Below, piece by piece: positions 14,465 through 21,906 of a stretch of DNA of 24,740 nt. Both the position numbers and the translations under genes were made by a program. This DNA comes from FEN-987 sp964598845. Its GTDB lineage: Archaea > Thermoproteota > Bathyarchaeia > 40CM-2-53-6. Location of the stretch: the NCBI GenBank assembly GCA_964598845.1, contig CAZRDM010000029.1, positions 1 to 24,740 of the forward strand, read 5' to 3'. The notes below the pieces were generated by a model, which worked only from the letters and a program-made list of their open reading frames with translations, ran no database searches and was not told the origin of the DNA. Position 1 is the first letter of the stretch. Every line of letters begins with the position of its first letter.

Positions 14465-17400
14465 GGGACACCGTGCTTGTGATTGGAGCTGGGATAGCTG
14501 GGATACAAGCCGCCCTGGATCTCGCTAACGCCGGATGCAAGGTTGTGCTTGTCGAAAGAGAGCCATCCATAGGCGGAAAGATGGCGGCCCTAGACAAGAA
14601 TTTTCCAACGCTAGACTGTTCGATCTGTATCGAAGCACCGAAGATGAGCGAGGTGATTAACAACGCCAACATCGAGCTCCTCACATTGGCTGAAGTCACA
14701 AGAGTTGAGGGACAGGCGGGGAACTTTAACGTCACAATCCTCCAGAAACCTCGCTACGTCACTAGTGAGTGCACGAGGTGCAATGAATGCGTCCTTGTCT
14801 GTCCGCAGATTCTAAAGAACGAATTTGATGTTGGGATCGCGGTTCGCAAGGCTATCTATACACCCTTCGAGCAAGCTGAACCAGGCACCTATGTTATCGA
14901 CATCGGAAACTGTCTGAATGAGCCTCCCAACTATCTCCCGTGCAATCGATGCCTCGAAGTATGCCAACCCAATTGCATCGACTTCAACATGACTGAGAGG
15001 ATTCTCACGAGAAATGTGGCAGCTCTCATAGTCGCCACAGGTTACGACCTACTCGATGCAACGCTCTTGCCCGATTATGGATACGGAAAGCACCCTGACA
15101 TCCTCACCTCACTCGAGTTCGAGAGATTACTTCAGGCTTCTGGTCCAAGCAAAGGGGAGATCATTCGACCGAGCGATGGTTCCCACCCTGAGAATCTACT
15201 GTTTGTTCTCTGTGTAGGTTCGCGAGACAGACGGTTCTGCAAGTACTGTTCTCGCGTATGTTGCATGTACTCGATCAAAGAAGCTGTGCAAGCAGTTGAC
15301 CACGGCGTCAAGAACGTAACAGTGCTTTACATGGACATCCGCGCTTACGGCAAAGGGTTCGATGAATTCTACCTACGCTCTAGGCGTGAAGGCGTACGAT
15401 ATGTGCGAGGTAAACCGGCCAAGATAACCGGCGATGGAGGAAAGATTCGAGTTCGCTTTGAGAATACGGACGAGGGGAAGATCGAGGAGAACAGCTTTGA
15501 CGAGGTTGTCTTGGCTCCGGCAATCGTTCCCAGTAGAGGCCTCGACAAGCTCAGTGATGTTCTGGGCATCGACCTAGATGAGGACGGCTTCATCAAGGCT
15601 ACGGAAGTCAGAGGCGATCTCATCGCGACTACACGAGAGGGCATCTACGCGTCCGGATGCTCGACTGGACCAAAGGATATTCCTGACAGCGTGACAGAGG
15701 CTGGGGGCGCCGCGTCGTACGCACTAAATTATGTCACGACGAGGACATGGCCACAAGAACTCGAGGTTGAAGTGATTGACCCGACGGGTCCTCCTAGGAT
15801 TGGAGTATTCCTGTGTGATTGTGGGTCGAATATAGCGGGCGTGGTGGATGTCCCAGAGGTCTTAGAATACACACAGAAGATTGAAGGCGTCGCGCATGCG
15901 GAAAGAGTCAGGTTCGCATGCGCTGCTAATACACAGGAACTCATTGGCAGAACGATCAAAGAAAAGAAACTCAACCGTCTTGTTGTAGCCGCTTGCTCAC
16001 CAAAGACGCATGGCCCAACCTTTCAAAGGGTCGCGTCAAGAGCGGGTCTTAATCCATACCTCTTCGAAATGGCTAACGTCAGAAACCAAGACTCCTGGGT
16101 TCATAAGAAATATCCTCAAGAAGCCACATGGAAGGCCAAAGACTTAGTACGAATGAGTGTCGAGAAAGCCAAGAAACTCAAAGCGCTCGCAACAGTCAAG
16201 GTTCCTGTAGTGCAGCGCGCCTTGGTGGTGGGTGGCGGCATCGCCGGGATTACCGCGGCAACAAACCTAGCAAAACAGGGATTTGAGACGCATCTCGTCG
16301 AACGCAACCGCGAGTTAGGGGGAACACTACTTCAACTCAGCGAGATAGCGCCGAGTGGGCTGAGTGCTCGCCAACTTGTTCAGATGAAAGAGCGAGAGAT
16401 GCGCGACGCCGGAGTCGACGTACACTCAGGAACCGCAATCGAGACTGTCAGCGGGTTTGTGGGCAATTTCAACGCCCACCTAAGTGACGGCACAACTTTG
16501 GACGTTGGATCCATAGTCCTAGCGACAGGAGCCCAGCCGTATCAGGCGACAGAGTTCAGATACGGGGCAGATCCGAGAGTCATCACTAGCATAGACCTCG
16601 AGAACCGGATTGATGAAGTCAAAGGTGACAGGATAACATTCGTCGCCTGCATAGGTTCGCGCAATGAGAAACGAGGGTGTTCCCGTTTCTGCTGTCAGAC
16701 TATGCTCTCTCAAGCCATTCGACTGAGGAATAGAGGCAATAGAGTCAGAGTTCTGTACAAGGATATTCGTGCCTTCACGAGATTTGCTGAAGAGATGTAT
16801 GAGGAAGCCGCGCGCAAAGGCGTTCAATTCTTCCAGTTCAACCAAGACACAACTCCAGAGAAGGTAGTCGTCTACGAGAACGGATACGTGATGCTACGCG
16901 ATGAGTTGAGTGGACTCGACGTTACAATACCCACCGACCTTCTGGTCCTCAACATCGGTATCTCCCCCGAACAGGATAACCCCGTGGCACAACAGCTGAG
17001 AGTCTCCCGAGACCCCGAAGGTTTCCTGCTCGAAAGCCATCCGAAACTCGGTCCCGTAGAGGCAGCAGTCCAAGGCGTCTTCTTGGCTGGCACCTCGCAG
17101 GGGCCGAAGGATGTTAGAGAGTCCGTAAGTCAAGCACTTGCTGCCTCAGCCAAAGCCGCGAGAGTTCTCTCAAGGCCTGAGATTGAGCAAGAGCCGCTTG
17201 CTGCTGTTGTCGACTACGAGAAGTGCACATTCTGCGCACGATGCATTCCAGTCTGCCCGTATTCCGCAATCCGTGGTGAACTTCGAAAGAGTCTCGAGAT
17301 TGTCCAAGCAATGTGCATGGGTTGCGGAGGATGCGCCGCCGAGTGTGCGGTTGATGCAATCGAGATGCCTGGTTTCACCGACGAGCAACTGATTGCAGAA

Positions 17401-17868
17401 GTCGATGCTGCAACAGCTGAGAGCCCTCAAGAGAAAGTGATAGTCTTCGCCTGCAACTGGTGTTCTTACGCTGGAGCCGATCAAGCCGGCATTTCTAAGG
17501 TTCAATATCCTCCGAGCTCACGAATCATCCGGACGATGTGTTCTGCAAGAATCTCACAGAAACTGGTCTTCCATGCTCTCGGTAGAGGTGCGGGAGCAGT
17601 TCTGGTAACCGGCTGCCATCCTGGGGATTGCCACTACATCAATGCCAATCTGAACACCCAACGCCGCTTCGAGAGGTGGCGTAAGACGGTTGAGATGCGT
17701 GGCATTGATCCACGAAGACTGCAGCTCTGGTGGGTCAGCGCGGCGGAGGGCAAGAGGTTCGCTGAGAAAGTGCACGAAATGGACGAGCTCATCCACCAAC
17801 TCCCGAGAGCGGAGGTTGAGAGTACCACCATGAAGCTAGCTCCCTTCATCATGAGACGGTCTTCATGA
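14461..17868 (+). CDS. hdrA: HdrA-HdrA-MvhD fusion, flavin/iron-sulfur electron bifurcation core
   Basis: This 1135-residue protein has three parts. Part 1 (1-440) is HdrA-like: FAD motif GAGIAG (8-13), DCSICIEAPKM (52-62), clusters CTRCNECVLVCP (104-115) and CNRCLEVC (161-168), CVGSR (251-255), YCSRVCCMY (262-270). Part 2 (446-970) is a fuller HdrA with the N-terminal CDCG domain (452-455), a second FAD site GGGIAG (591-596), CIGSR (730-734), CSRFCC (740-745) and ferredoxin sites CTFCARCIPVCP (922-933) and CMGCGGCAAEC (952-962). Part 3 (990-1135) is the MvhD/FlpD domain with C998, C1001, C1027, C1052 and C1057. HdrA performs flavin-based bifurcation; MvhD normally brings electrons from hydrogenase, formate dehydrogenase or an F420 unit. 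No hydrogenase is encoded here. Confidence 0.93.
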   Translation: MRDTVLVIGAGIAGIQAALDLANAGCKVVLVEREPSIGGKMAALDKNFPTLDCSICIEAPKMSEVINNANIELLTLAEVTRVEGQAGNFNVTILQKPRYVTSECTRCNECVLVCPQILKNEFDVGIAVRKAIYTPFEQAEPGTYVIDIGNCLNEPPNYLPCNRCLEVCQPNCIDFNMTERILTRNVAALIVATGYDLLDATLLPDYGYGKHPDILTSLEFERLLQASGPSKGEIIRPSDGSHPENLLFVLCVGSRDRRFCKYCSRVCCMYSIKEAVQAVDHGVKNVTVLYMDIRAYGKGFDEFYLRSRREGVRYVRGKPAKITGDGGKIRVRFENTDEGKIEENSFDEVVLAPAIVPSRGLDKLSDVLGIDLDEDGFIKATEVRGDLIATTREGIYASGCSTGPKDIPDSVTEAGGAASYALNYVTTRTWPQELEVEVIDPTGPPRIGVFLCDCGSNIAGVVDVPEVLEYTQKIEGVAHAERVRFACAANTQELIGRTIKEKKLNRLVVAACSPKTHGPTFQRVASRAGLNPYLFEMANVRNQDSWVHKKYPQEATWKAKDLVRMSVEKAKKLKALATVKVPVVQRALVVGGGIAGITAATNLAKQGFETHLVERNRELGGTLLQLSEIAPSGLSARQLVQMKEREMRDAGVDVHSGTAIETVSGFVGNFNAHLSDGTTLDVGSIVLATGAQPYQATEFRYGADPRVITSIDLENRIDEVKGDRITFVACIGSRNEKRGCSRFCCQTMLSQAIRLRNRGNRVRVLYKDIRAFTRFAEEMYEEAARKGVQFFQFNQDTTPEKVVVYENGYVMLRDELSGLDVTIPTDLLVLNIGISPEQDNPVAQQLRVSRDPEGFLLESHPKLGPVEAAVQGVFLAGTSQGPKDVRESVSQALAASAKAARVLSRPEIEQEPLAAVVDYEKCTFCARCIPVCPYSAIRGELRKSLEIVQAMCMGCGGCAAECAVDAIEMPGFTDEQLIAEVDAATAESPQEKVIVFACNWCSYAGADQAGISKVQYPPSSRIIRTMCSARISQKLVFHALGRGAGAVLVTGCHPGDCHYINANLNTQRRFERWRKTVEMRGIDPRRLQLWWVSAAEGKRFAEKVHEMDELIHQLPRAEVESTTMKLAPFIMRRSS

Positions 17869-19007
17869 CAACCAAGATTCCGCTGAACGAGGAACTCTGG
17901 GACAGGCTCAACGAAGCTGTAGCTCCCATGGCGCTTTGTTACCAATGCGGCGTCTGCACAGCCATTTGTCCTCTCTCAGCCACGGGGAACTCTCCATCCG
18001 TCAGGAAGCTGGTTCGCTCGGCTCAAGCCGGCTTAGTCACAGGCTCCAGCGACGCATGGTTATGCACAACCTGTAAGCTCTGTGAGTATACCTGCCCACG
18101 GGGTGTCCCAATAGCTGATGTTCTCCGTGCATTGCGCACAATAGCATTCTCGGAGCGCAAGGCACCTGCCAGATTCGAGGAGGTCTTGTGGAAGATATAC
18201 GAGAATGGAAACCCTTGGGGCGAATCTAAGCTCGCTAGGGCGAAATGGACTGAGGGACTTGGAATCAAGGATGCACTTGAGGGAGTTGAGGTCTTACTCT
18301 ATACGGGATGTGCCTCATCATACGATCCGAGACTCCAAAAAGTCGCCAAAGCGCTCTCATCAATTTTGAAAGTAGCCAACATCGACTTCGGTGTTCTCAA
18401 GACAGAAGAGAAGTGCTGCGGAGACGCAGTCTATCAGAGCGGTGAGGACGCATACTTGGAAGAACTGGTTACAGAAAACATCGCCGCCTTCAGAAAGACG
18501 AAGGCAACGGCAGTCGTGTCAATTTCTCCACATTGTTTCAACATGTTCAAGACTATCTACCCAAAGTACGGAGCGAAGTTCAGAGCTGTTCATTACACAC
18601 AGCTTGTCTCGGAGCTGCTCGATGAAGGGAAACTGAGCCTCACCCAACCCTCTGAGAGCGCCATTACCTACCATGACCCATGCTACCTAAGCCGCTACCA
18701 TGGAATCGAGGAGCCGCCACGTAAACTCCTCGAATCCATCAAAGGCGTGAAACTTCTCGAAATGGGTAACTCCAAAGAGAACACACTATGCTGCGGCGGC
18801 GGAGGAGGACGCATATTCCAGGAAACAGAAGGGGAGCGTCTCTCGAACGTCAGAGTTAGAGAAGCCATAGAGACTGGGGCCCAAGTTCTGGCGACCGCCT
18901 GCCCGTATTGCATTCAGAATTTCGAAGATAGCGCCAAGACGCTAGGAAAGAGCATGCTGATCTCGGATGTTGCAGAATTAGTCGCAAAAGCGATGAGGCC
19001 GGAGTAG
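17865..19007 (+). CDS. HdrC-HdrB fusion (HdrD-like heterodisulfide-reductase-type subunit)
   Basis: At 380 residues the N-terminal HdrC part has two [4Fe-4S] motifs: CYQCGVCTAICP (25-36) and CTTCKLCEYTCP (67-78). The HdrB part has two CCG domains. The second is complete: C273, CCG at 309-311, and CPYC at 346-349. The first has C149 and CCG at 184-186, but only one Cys (C224, in SPHC) where CxxC is expected. In methanogens the CCG domains hold the noncubane clusters that reduce CoM-S-S-CoB. Outside methanogens the disulfide or other substrate is usually unknown. It is translationally coupled to the HdrA fusion by ATGA, so the two should form an HdrABC-type complex. Confidence 0.9.
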   Translation: MTTKIPLNEELWDRLNEAVAPMALCYQCGVCTAICPLSATGNSPSVRKLVRSAQAGLVTGSSDAWLCTTCKLCEYTCPRGVPIADVLRALRTIAFSERKAPARFEEVLWKIYENGNPWGESKLARAKWTEGLGIKDALEGVEVLLYTGCASSYDPRLQKVAKALSSILKVANIDFGVLKTEEKCCGDAVYQSGEDAYLEELVTENIAAFRKTKATAVVSISPHCFNMFKTIYPKYGAKFRAVHYTQLVSELLDEGKLSLTQPSESAITYHDPCYLSRYHGIEEPPRKLLESIKGVKLLEMGNSKENTLCCGGGGGRIFQETEGERLSNVRVREAIETGAQVLATACPYCIQNFEDSAKTLGKSMLISDVAELVAKAMRPE

Positions 19008-19014
19008 TGGACAG

Positions 19015-20004
19015 ATGTCGCAATTCCAAGGCATCATGGTATACTTGGAGCATTCCGGTGGTCAACTCGAAAGAGTCTCTCTGGAGATCCTAGGCAAGGC
19101 GCATCAACTTGCTCAGAAACTGACGACGAATGTCACTGCAGTTATTTTAGGCTGCAACCTTGGAAAGCTCGGTGAAGAGGCCATTCAATTCGGGGCGGAT
19201 CAGGTTCTACTAGCCAACTCGTCCGGACTTGAAAAATATACCACAGAAGCTTTCACCGCGGCTCTCGGTGAGATCGTTAGAGAAAGGAAACCTGAGATTC
19301 TACTTCTGGGAGCAACCCATGACGGGCGTGATCTAGCTGGCCGACTGGCAGTTAGACTGAATACAGGTCTAACAGCCCACGCGGTGCAGGTTGAGATTGA
19401 GCCCGAAACCAACTTGCTTCTCTGCGATGTCCCAGGATTCGGGGGAAGCATAGTTGCAAGATGCAAATGCCCCCACAGTCGCCCCCAGATGGCAACGATC
19501 CGTCCAGGCATTTTCCAAATTCCTCAAAGGGACCCACAGAGGCAAGGCAGCATCGAAAATGTCGCAGTCAGTCTGGGTGAAGTGACGACGAAGGTTGTGG
19601 AGCGCTCGGTGAAGGAAACCGTGGACATCGCAAAGGCTGAGATTATTGTGATAGCGGGACGCGGAGCGGAATCTTACCTCGACGCCATAAGAAAAGTCAG
19701 CAGCTCGGTCGGGGGCGTAATCGGAGTTACTAGACCCTTAGCTGACAAAGGATTGGTGCCTCGAGATCAACAGGTTGGTTCAACAGGCTACGCTGTAGCT
19801 CCGAAGGTCGCTCTTGTGCTTGGGGCCAGCGGAGCCGCGCATTTCGTTTCAGGAATTCGGGATGCCAGGTCGGTTATCTCCGTAAACAAGGATCCCGAAG
19901 CTCCAATCAAGAGTTATGCAGACTACTATGTGGTCGACGGCATAGAGAGACTGCTCCCAGCTCTGCTCTCGAGCTTGGAGAGGATGCAAGGTAGGGAAAG
20001 ATGA
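19015..20004 (+). CDS. etfA: Electron transfer flavoprotein alpha subunit
   Basis: The 329-residue protein has the variable N-terminal domain (LEHSGGQLERVSLEILGKA, 11-29) and the C-terminal FAD domain: VTRPLADKG (238-246), VGSTGYAVAPKV (254-265), LGASGAAHFVSG (269-280) and NKDPEAPI (291-298). The last three are the standard FAD contacts. One difference stands out: where most EtfA proteins have SGAIQH this one has SGAAHF, so the flavin-contacting His position holds Phe and His is shifted by one. A GGAG ribosome site overlaps the stop of the previous gene. No acyl-CoA dehydrogenase or FixC/FixX gene accompanies it in the window, so its partner is likely the Hdr module. Confidence 0.93.
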   Translation: MSQFQGIMVYLEHSGGQLERVSLEILGKAHQLAQKLTTNVTAVILGCNLGKLGEEAIQFGADQVLLANSSGLEKYTTEAFTAALGEIVRERKPEILLLGATHDGRDLAGRLAVRLNTGLTAHAVQVEIEPETNLLLCDVPGFGGSIVARCKCPHSRPQMATIRPGIFQIPQRDPQRQGSIENVAVSLGEVTTKVVERSVKETVDIAKAEIIVIAGRGAESYLDAIRKVSSSVGGVIGVTRPLADKGLVPRDQQVGSTGYAVAPKVALVLGASGAAHFVSGIRDARSVISVNKDPEAPIKSYADYYVVDGIERLLPALLSSLERMQGRER

Positions 20005-20789
20005 GAACTATAGTCTGCATGAAGATTGTACCAAGAACCGATGAAGTAAGGTTTGATGCGGCAACCAAGACTCTGGATCGAAGCGGAGCGGAGAACGAGA
20101 TCAACGAACCAGACAAGAACGCATTGGAGATGGCGCTTCAGTTAAAGCAGAAGCATGGCGGTGACGTAGTGCTCCTTTCCATGGGGCCACCGTTCTTCGA
20201 ACCTCACCTGCGTCTAGGGATCGCCATGGGAGCTGACAACGTTATTCTCTTAAGTGATCGAGCCTTCGCCGGTGCCGACACATATCCGACCTCCTACACT
20301 CTCGCGATCGCTATTAGAAAAATCGGCAACTTCGATCTCGTTCTCTGCGGAGAGGAATCATCCGATGCAAGTACCGGGCAGGTTCCTCCAGGAATTGCTG
20401 AGTGGCTCGGGATACCTCAGGTGACCTATGTATCCCAAATTGAGGTCACCGAGAATGTCGCACGCGCGAAACGCACCATCAAAGGTGGCTATGAGATCGT
20501 CGAGGCCCCACTTCCGCTTCTCGTATCGGTTGAACTTGGCTGCAATTCACCAAGATTCCCAGATTTCAAGCGGAAGAGATGGGCCGAGAAGGAGTTCAAA
20601 CTCACTGTCTGGACAGCATCCGACCTAGAAGCCGAACCCGGCAAAATTGGAAGTAAGGGCTCGCACACTATTGTGGATGAACTCATACAACTTCCAATAC
20701 CATCAAGAAGAATGGAGCAGATCAGTGGCTCGCCAGAAGAGGAAGCAACTCAGATCATTCAGAAAATCAAGGAGGCCCTCAGCACCTGA
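20001..20789 (+). CDS. etfB: Electron transfer flavoprotein beta subunit
   Basis: The 262-residue EtfB has the expected N-terminus (VCMKIVPRT), an EINEPDKNALEMALQLK helix, and the nucleotide-binding signature CGEESSDASTGQVPPGIAEW followed by LGIPQVTYV. The C-terminal third has GCNSPRFPDFKRKRWA and ends in a helix that usually docks on EtfA. The beta subunit binds AMP in ordinary Etf and a second FAD plus NADH in bifurcating Etf; I cannot decide which without a structure-based alignment. It overlaps etfA by ATGA and is the last gene of the operon; no clear terminator follows. Confidence 0.93.
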   Translation: MRTIVCMKIVPRTDEVRFDAATKTLDRSGAENEINEPDKNALEMALQLKQKHGGDVVLLSMGPPFFEPHLRLGIAMGADNVILLSDRAFAGADTYPTSYTLAIAIRKIGNFDLVLCGEESSDASTGQVPPGIAEWLGIPQVTYVSQIEVTENVARAKRTIKGGYEIVEAPLPLLVSVELGCNSPRFPDFKRKRWAEKEFKLTVWTASDLEAEPGKIGSKGSHTIVDELIQLPIPSRRMEQISGSPEEEATQIIQKIKEALST

Positions 20790-20807
20790 AAAGTGGTGCA
20801 GTGCTAC

Positions 20808-20817
20808 AGGAGGTGAG
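20808..20817 (+). promoter_or_regulatory. Perfect ribosome site with no standard start codon
   Basis: AGGAGGTGAG is fully complementary to the archaeal 16S 3' end. Five bases later, in frame with the zinc microprotein, stands GTA (20823-20825). The first standard start in that frame is the GTG at 20886. Confidence 0.55.
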
Positions 20818-20822
20818 TTAAC

Positions 20823-21032
20823 GTAGGCAGTAGCCGAGAAGGAGAGGCGCTCAGCAGTTTCGAAGACCTCGCCAGTCCTACTTCTGTGGTCGACTTTGGT
20901 AAGTTTGCTGAACCACAAGAGTCCCGTTGCACGAACTGCTATAATTACTGGAATCGGGTCTGCATCCGGTGCTCGCGTTGCGGATCACCGGAATACACGC
21001 CGTGTCTTCATTGCGATCTTGAGCTTAGATAA
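20823..21032 (+). CDS. Zinc microprotein A of a tandem pair
   Basis: The frame ends at TAA (21030-21032). Using the GTG at 20886 it has 48 residues; the ribosome site at 20808 suggests it really begins at the GTA at 20823, giving 69 residues. Cysteines are CTNC (15-18 from the GTG), then CIRCSRCGSPEYTPCLHC (26-43), enough for two zinc sites. The unit CxxCxxCG-x6-CxHC is shared exactly with the next gene downstream, so the two are paralogues. It is Arg-rich and acts probably in the cytosol as an adaptor or nucleic-acid-binding peptide; no known family is recognised. It may be cotranscribed with the Etf genes, starting 33 bases after etfB. Confidence 0.55.
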   Translation, partial: VGSSREGEALSSFEDLASPTSVVDFGKFAEPQESRCTNCYNYWNRVCIRCSRCGSPEYTPCLHCDLELR

Positions 21033-21102
21033 TCCCGATCGGGCAAAGTCAGATTTGTGACGATAGGGGGTTCAGATGATTGAGAGGAGGTGAAGGAATT
21101 CG

Positions 21103-21231
21103 ATGGCCATTGGAAGATGCGCGGAGCGTCATGGCGCATATAGCAAGGAGTGCATCTTATGCACAATCTGTGGAGCTCAGCCGCATGAAGTGTGCTCCCA
21201 CTGCCCGCCAAGCGTTACTCTAAGCGGTTGA
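21103..21231 (+). CDS. Zinc microprotein B of a tandem pair
   Basis: The 42-residue frame starts with ATG at 21103, nine bases after a perfect GAGGAGGTGA site (21083-21092). It carries C6 and H10, then CILCTICGAQPHEVCSHC (17-34): the same CxxCxxCG-x6-CxHC unit as microprotein A, 70 bases upstream. The ribosome site and shared Cys spacing make it a firm small gene. The function is unknown. A stand-alone zinc ribbon that binds another protein or RNA is the simplest guess. Confidence 0.7.
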   Translation: MAIGRCAERHGAYSKECILCTICGAQPHEVCSHCPPSVTLSG

Positions 21232-21326
21232 TCGATGGTCGGGCGCCGCGAGTTTTCTTCATGAAACCCCTCAATCCATGTGTGAGTCCTAGTGCGAAAA
21301 AAGAGAGTAGGAAGTGTCTTCGCTCA

Positions 21327-21485
21327 TCATGCCGAGATAGACATGACGCGGACTGCGGGTTTGTAGACTGCTTTTCGCGTTATCTCCAGTGAGCAGCCTC
21401 CATGAATATCGCAGTACTGCTCACATTGTTCGGCAGTCTCCATGTCTTCGTAACCGAACCCGCAGAGCTCACAGAGGTAAACCAT
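21327..21485 (-). CDS. Small archaeal zinc-finger protein (CELCG...C-x3-C type)
   Basis: The conserved part reads YLCELCGFGYEDMETAEQCE then YCDIHGGCSLEI, with ligand candidates Cys-x2-Cys followed by Cys-x3-Cys, His and Cys. Short proteins of this kind are common in archaea and end, as here, shortly after a basic AVYKPAVRV tail. The start is uncertain. The frame is open up to a TTG at 21614, but an ATG at 21485 gives MVYLCELCG, which fits the family, and AAGGG just upstream can serve as ribosome site. An intermediate ATG at 21515 or 21572 is possible. A TTTAAAC box lies near 21627-21633. Function unknown; probably one zinc site. Confidence 0.7.
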   Translation of the reverse strand: MVYLCELCGFGYEDMETAEQCEQYCDIHGGCSLEITRKAVYKPAVRVMSISA

Positions 21486-21614
21486 TTGGCCCTTTCTCTT
21501 GAGCTCGTTTACCATCTTCGCATCGCAGGAAACCGCGTCGCCGTCGTTAAGATAAACATTGCATGCAACCATTCGAGAAAAATTCTTTCGATGCTGTGAA
21601 AAAACAGTCGTCAA

Positions 21615-21906
21615 GCTCTTGACTAGTTTAAATCAACTAGGTTCCTGCGAAATAGTAGTCAGCGTCTCAAGATTTTACGCGGCCATGAGTACCAAAGTCC
21701 GTCTGTAATGTCTTTCCGCACCAATCTCATGTCGTGTTCATCTCACTGGCCAAGATAGGGGTGCTATCGGAAGGCGCTTAGAAGTTTTTTCATCTCAATT
21801 CTCTCAGAAGCTGAGGCTCTCAAGTCTCTCAGTTCTGCTAACGTCGGACGGTTCTGCTTGGCGACTACCCATCGACGGGAGACGAGGGATTCTGCACTCG
21901 GGTCAT
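21615..21906. other. Gap with one open minus-strand frame lacking a start
   Basis: A minus-strand frame is open from inside the 3' end of the C39-like gene (about 21940) down to TAG at 21766-21764. It reads plausibly as protein (for example RRWVVAKQNRPTLAELRDLR) but has no usual start codon. It may be a gene fragment or chance. I see nothing else in this gap. Confidence 0.25.

Noticed and set aside
20790..20822. Terminator after etfB
   Set aside because: There is no T-rich run or GC hairpin between etfB and the following ribosome site. The transcript may continue into the zinc microproteins.
21192..21392. Plus-strand frame of 66 codons after zinc microprotein B
   Set aside because: It overlaps the strongly supported microprotein in another frame and has no ribosome site or recognisable feature.
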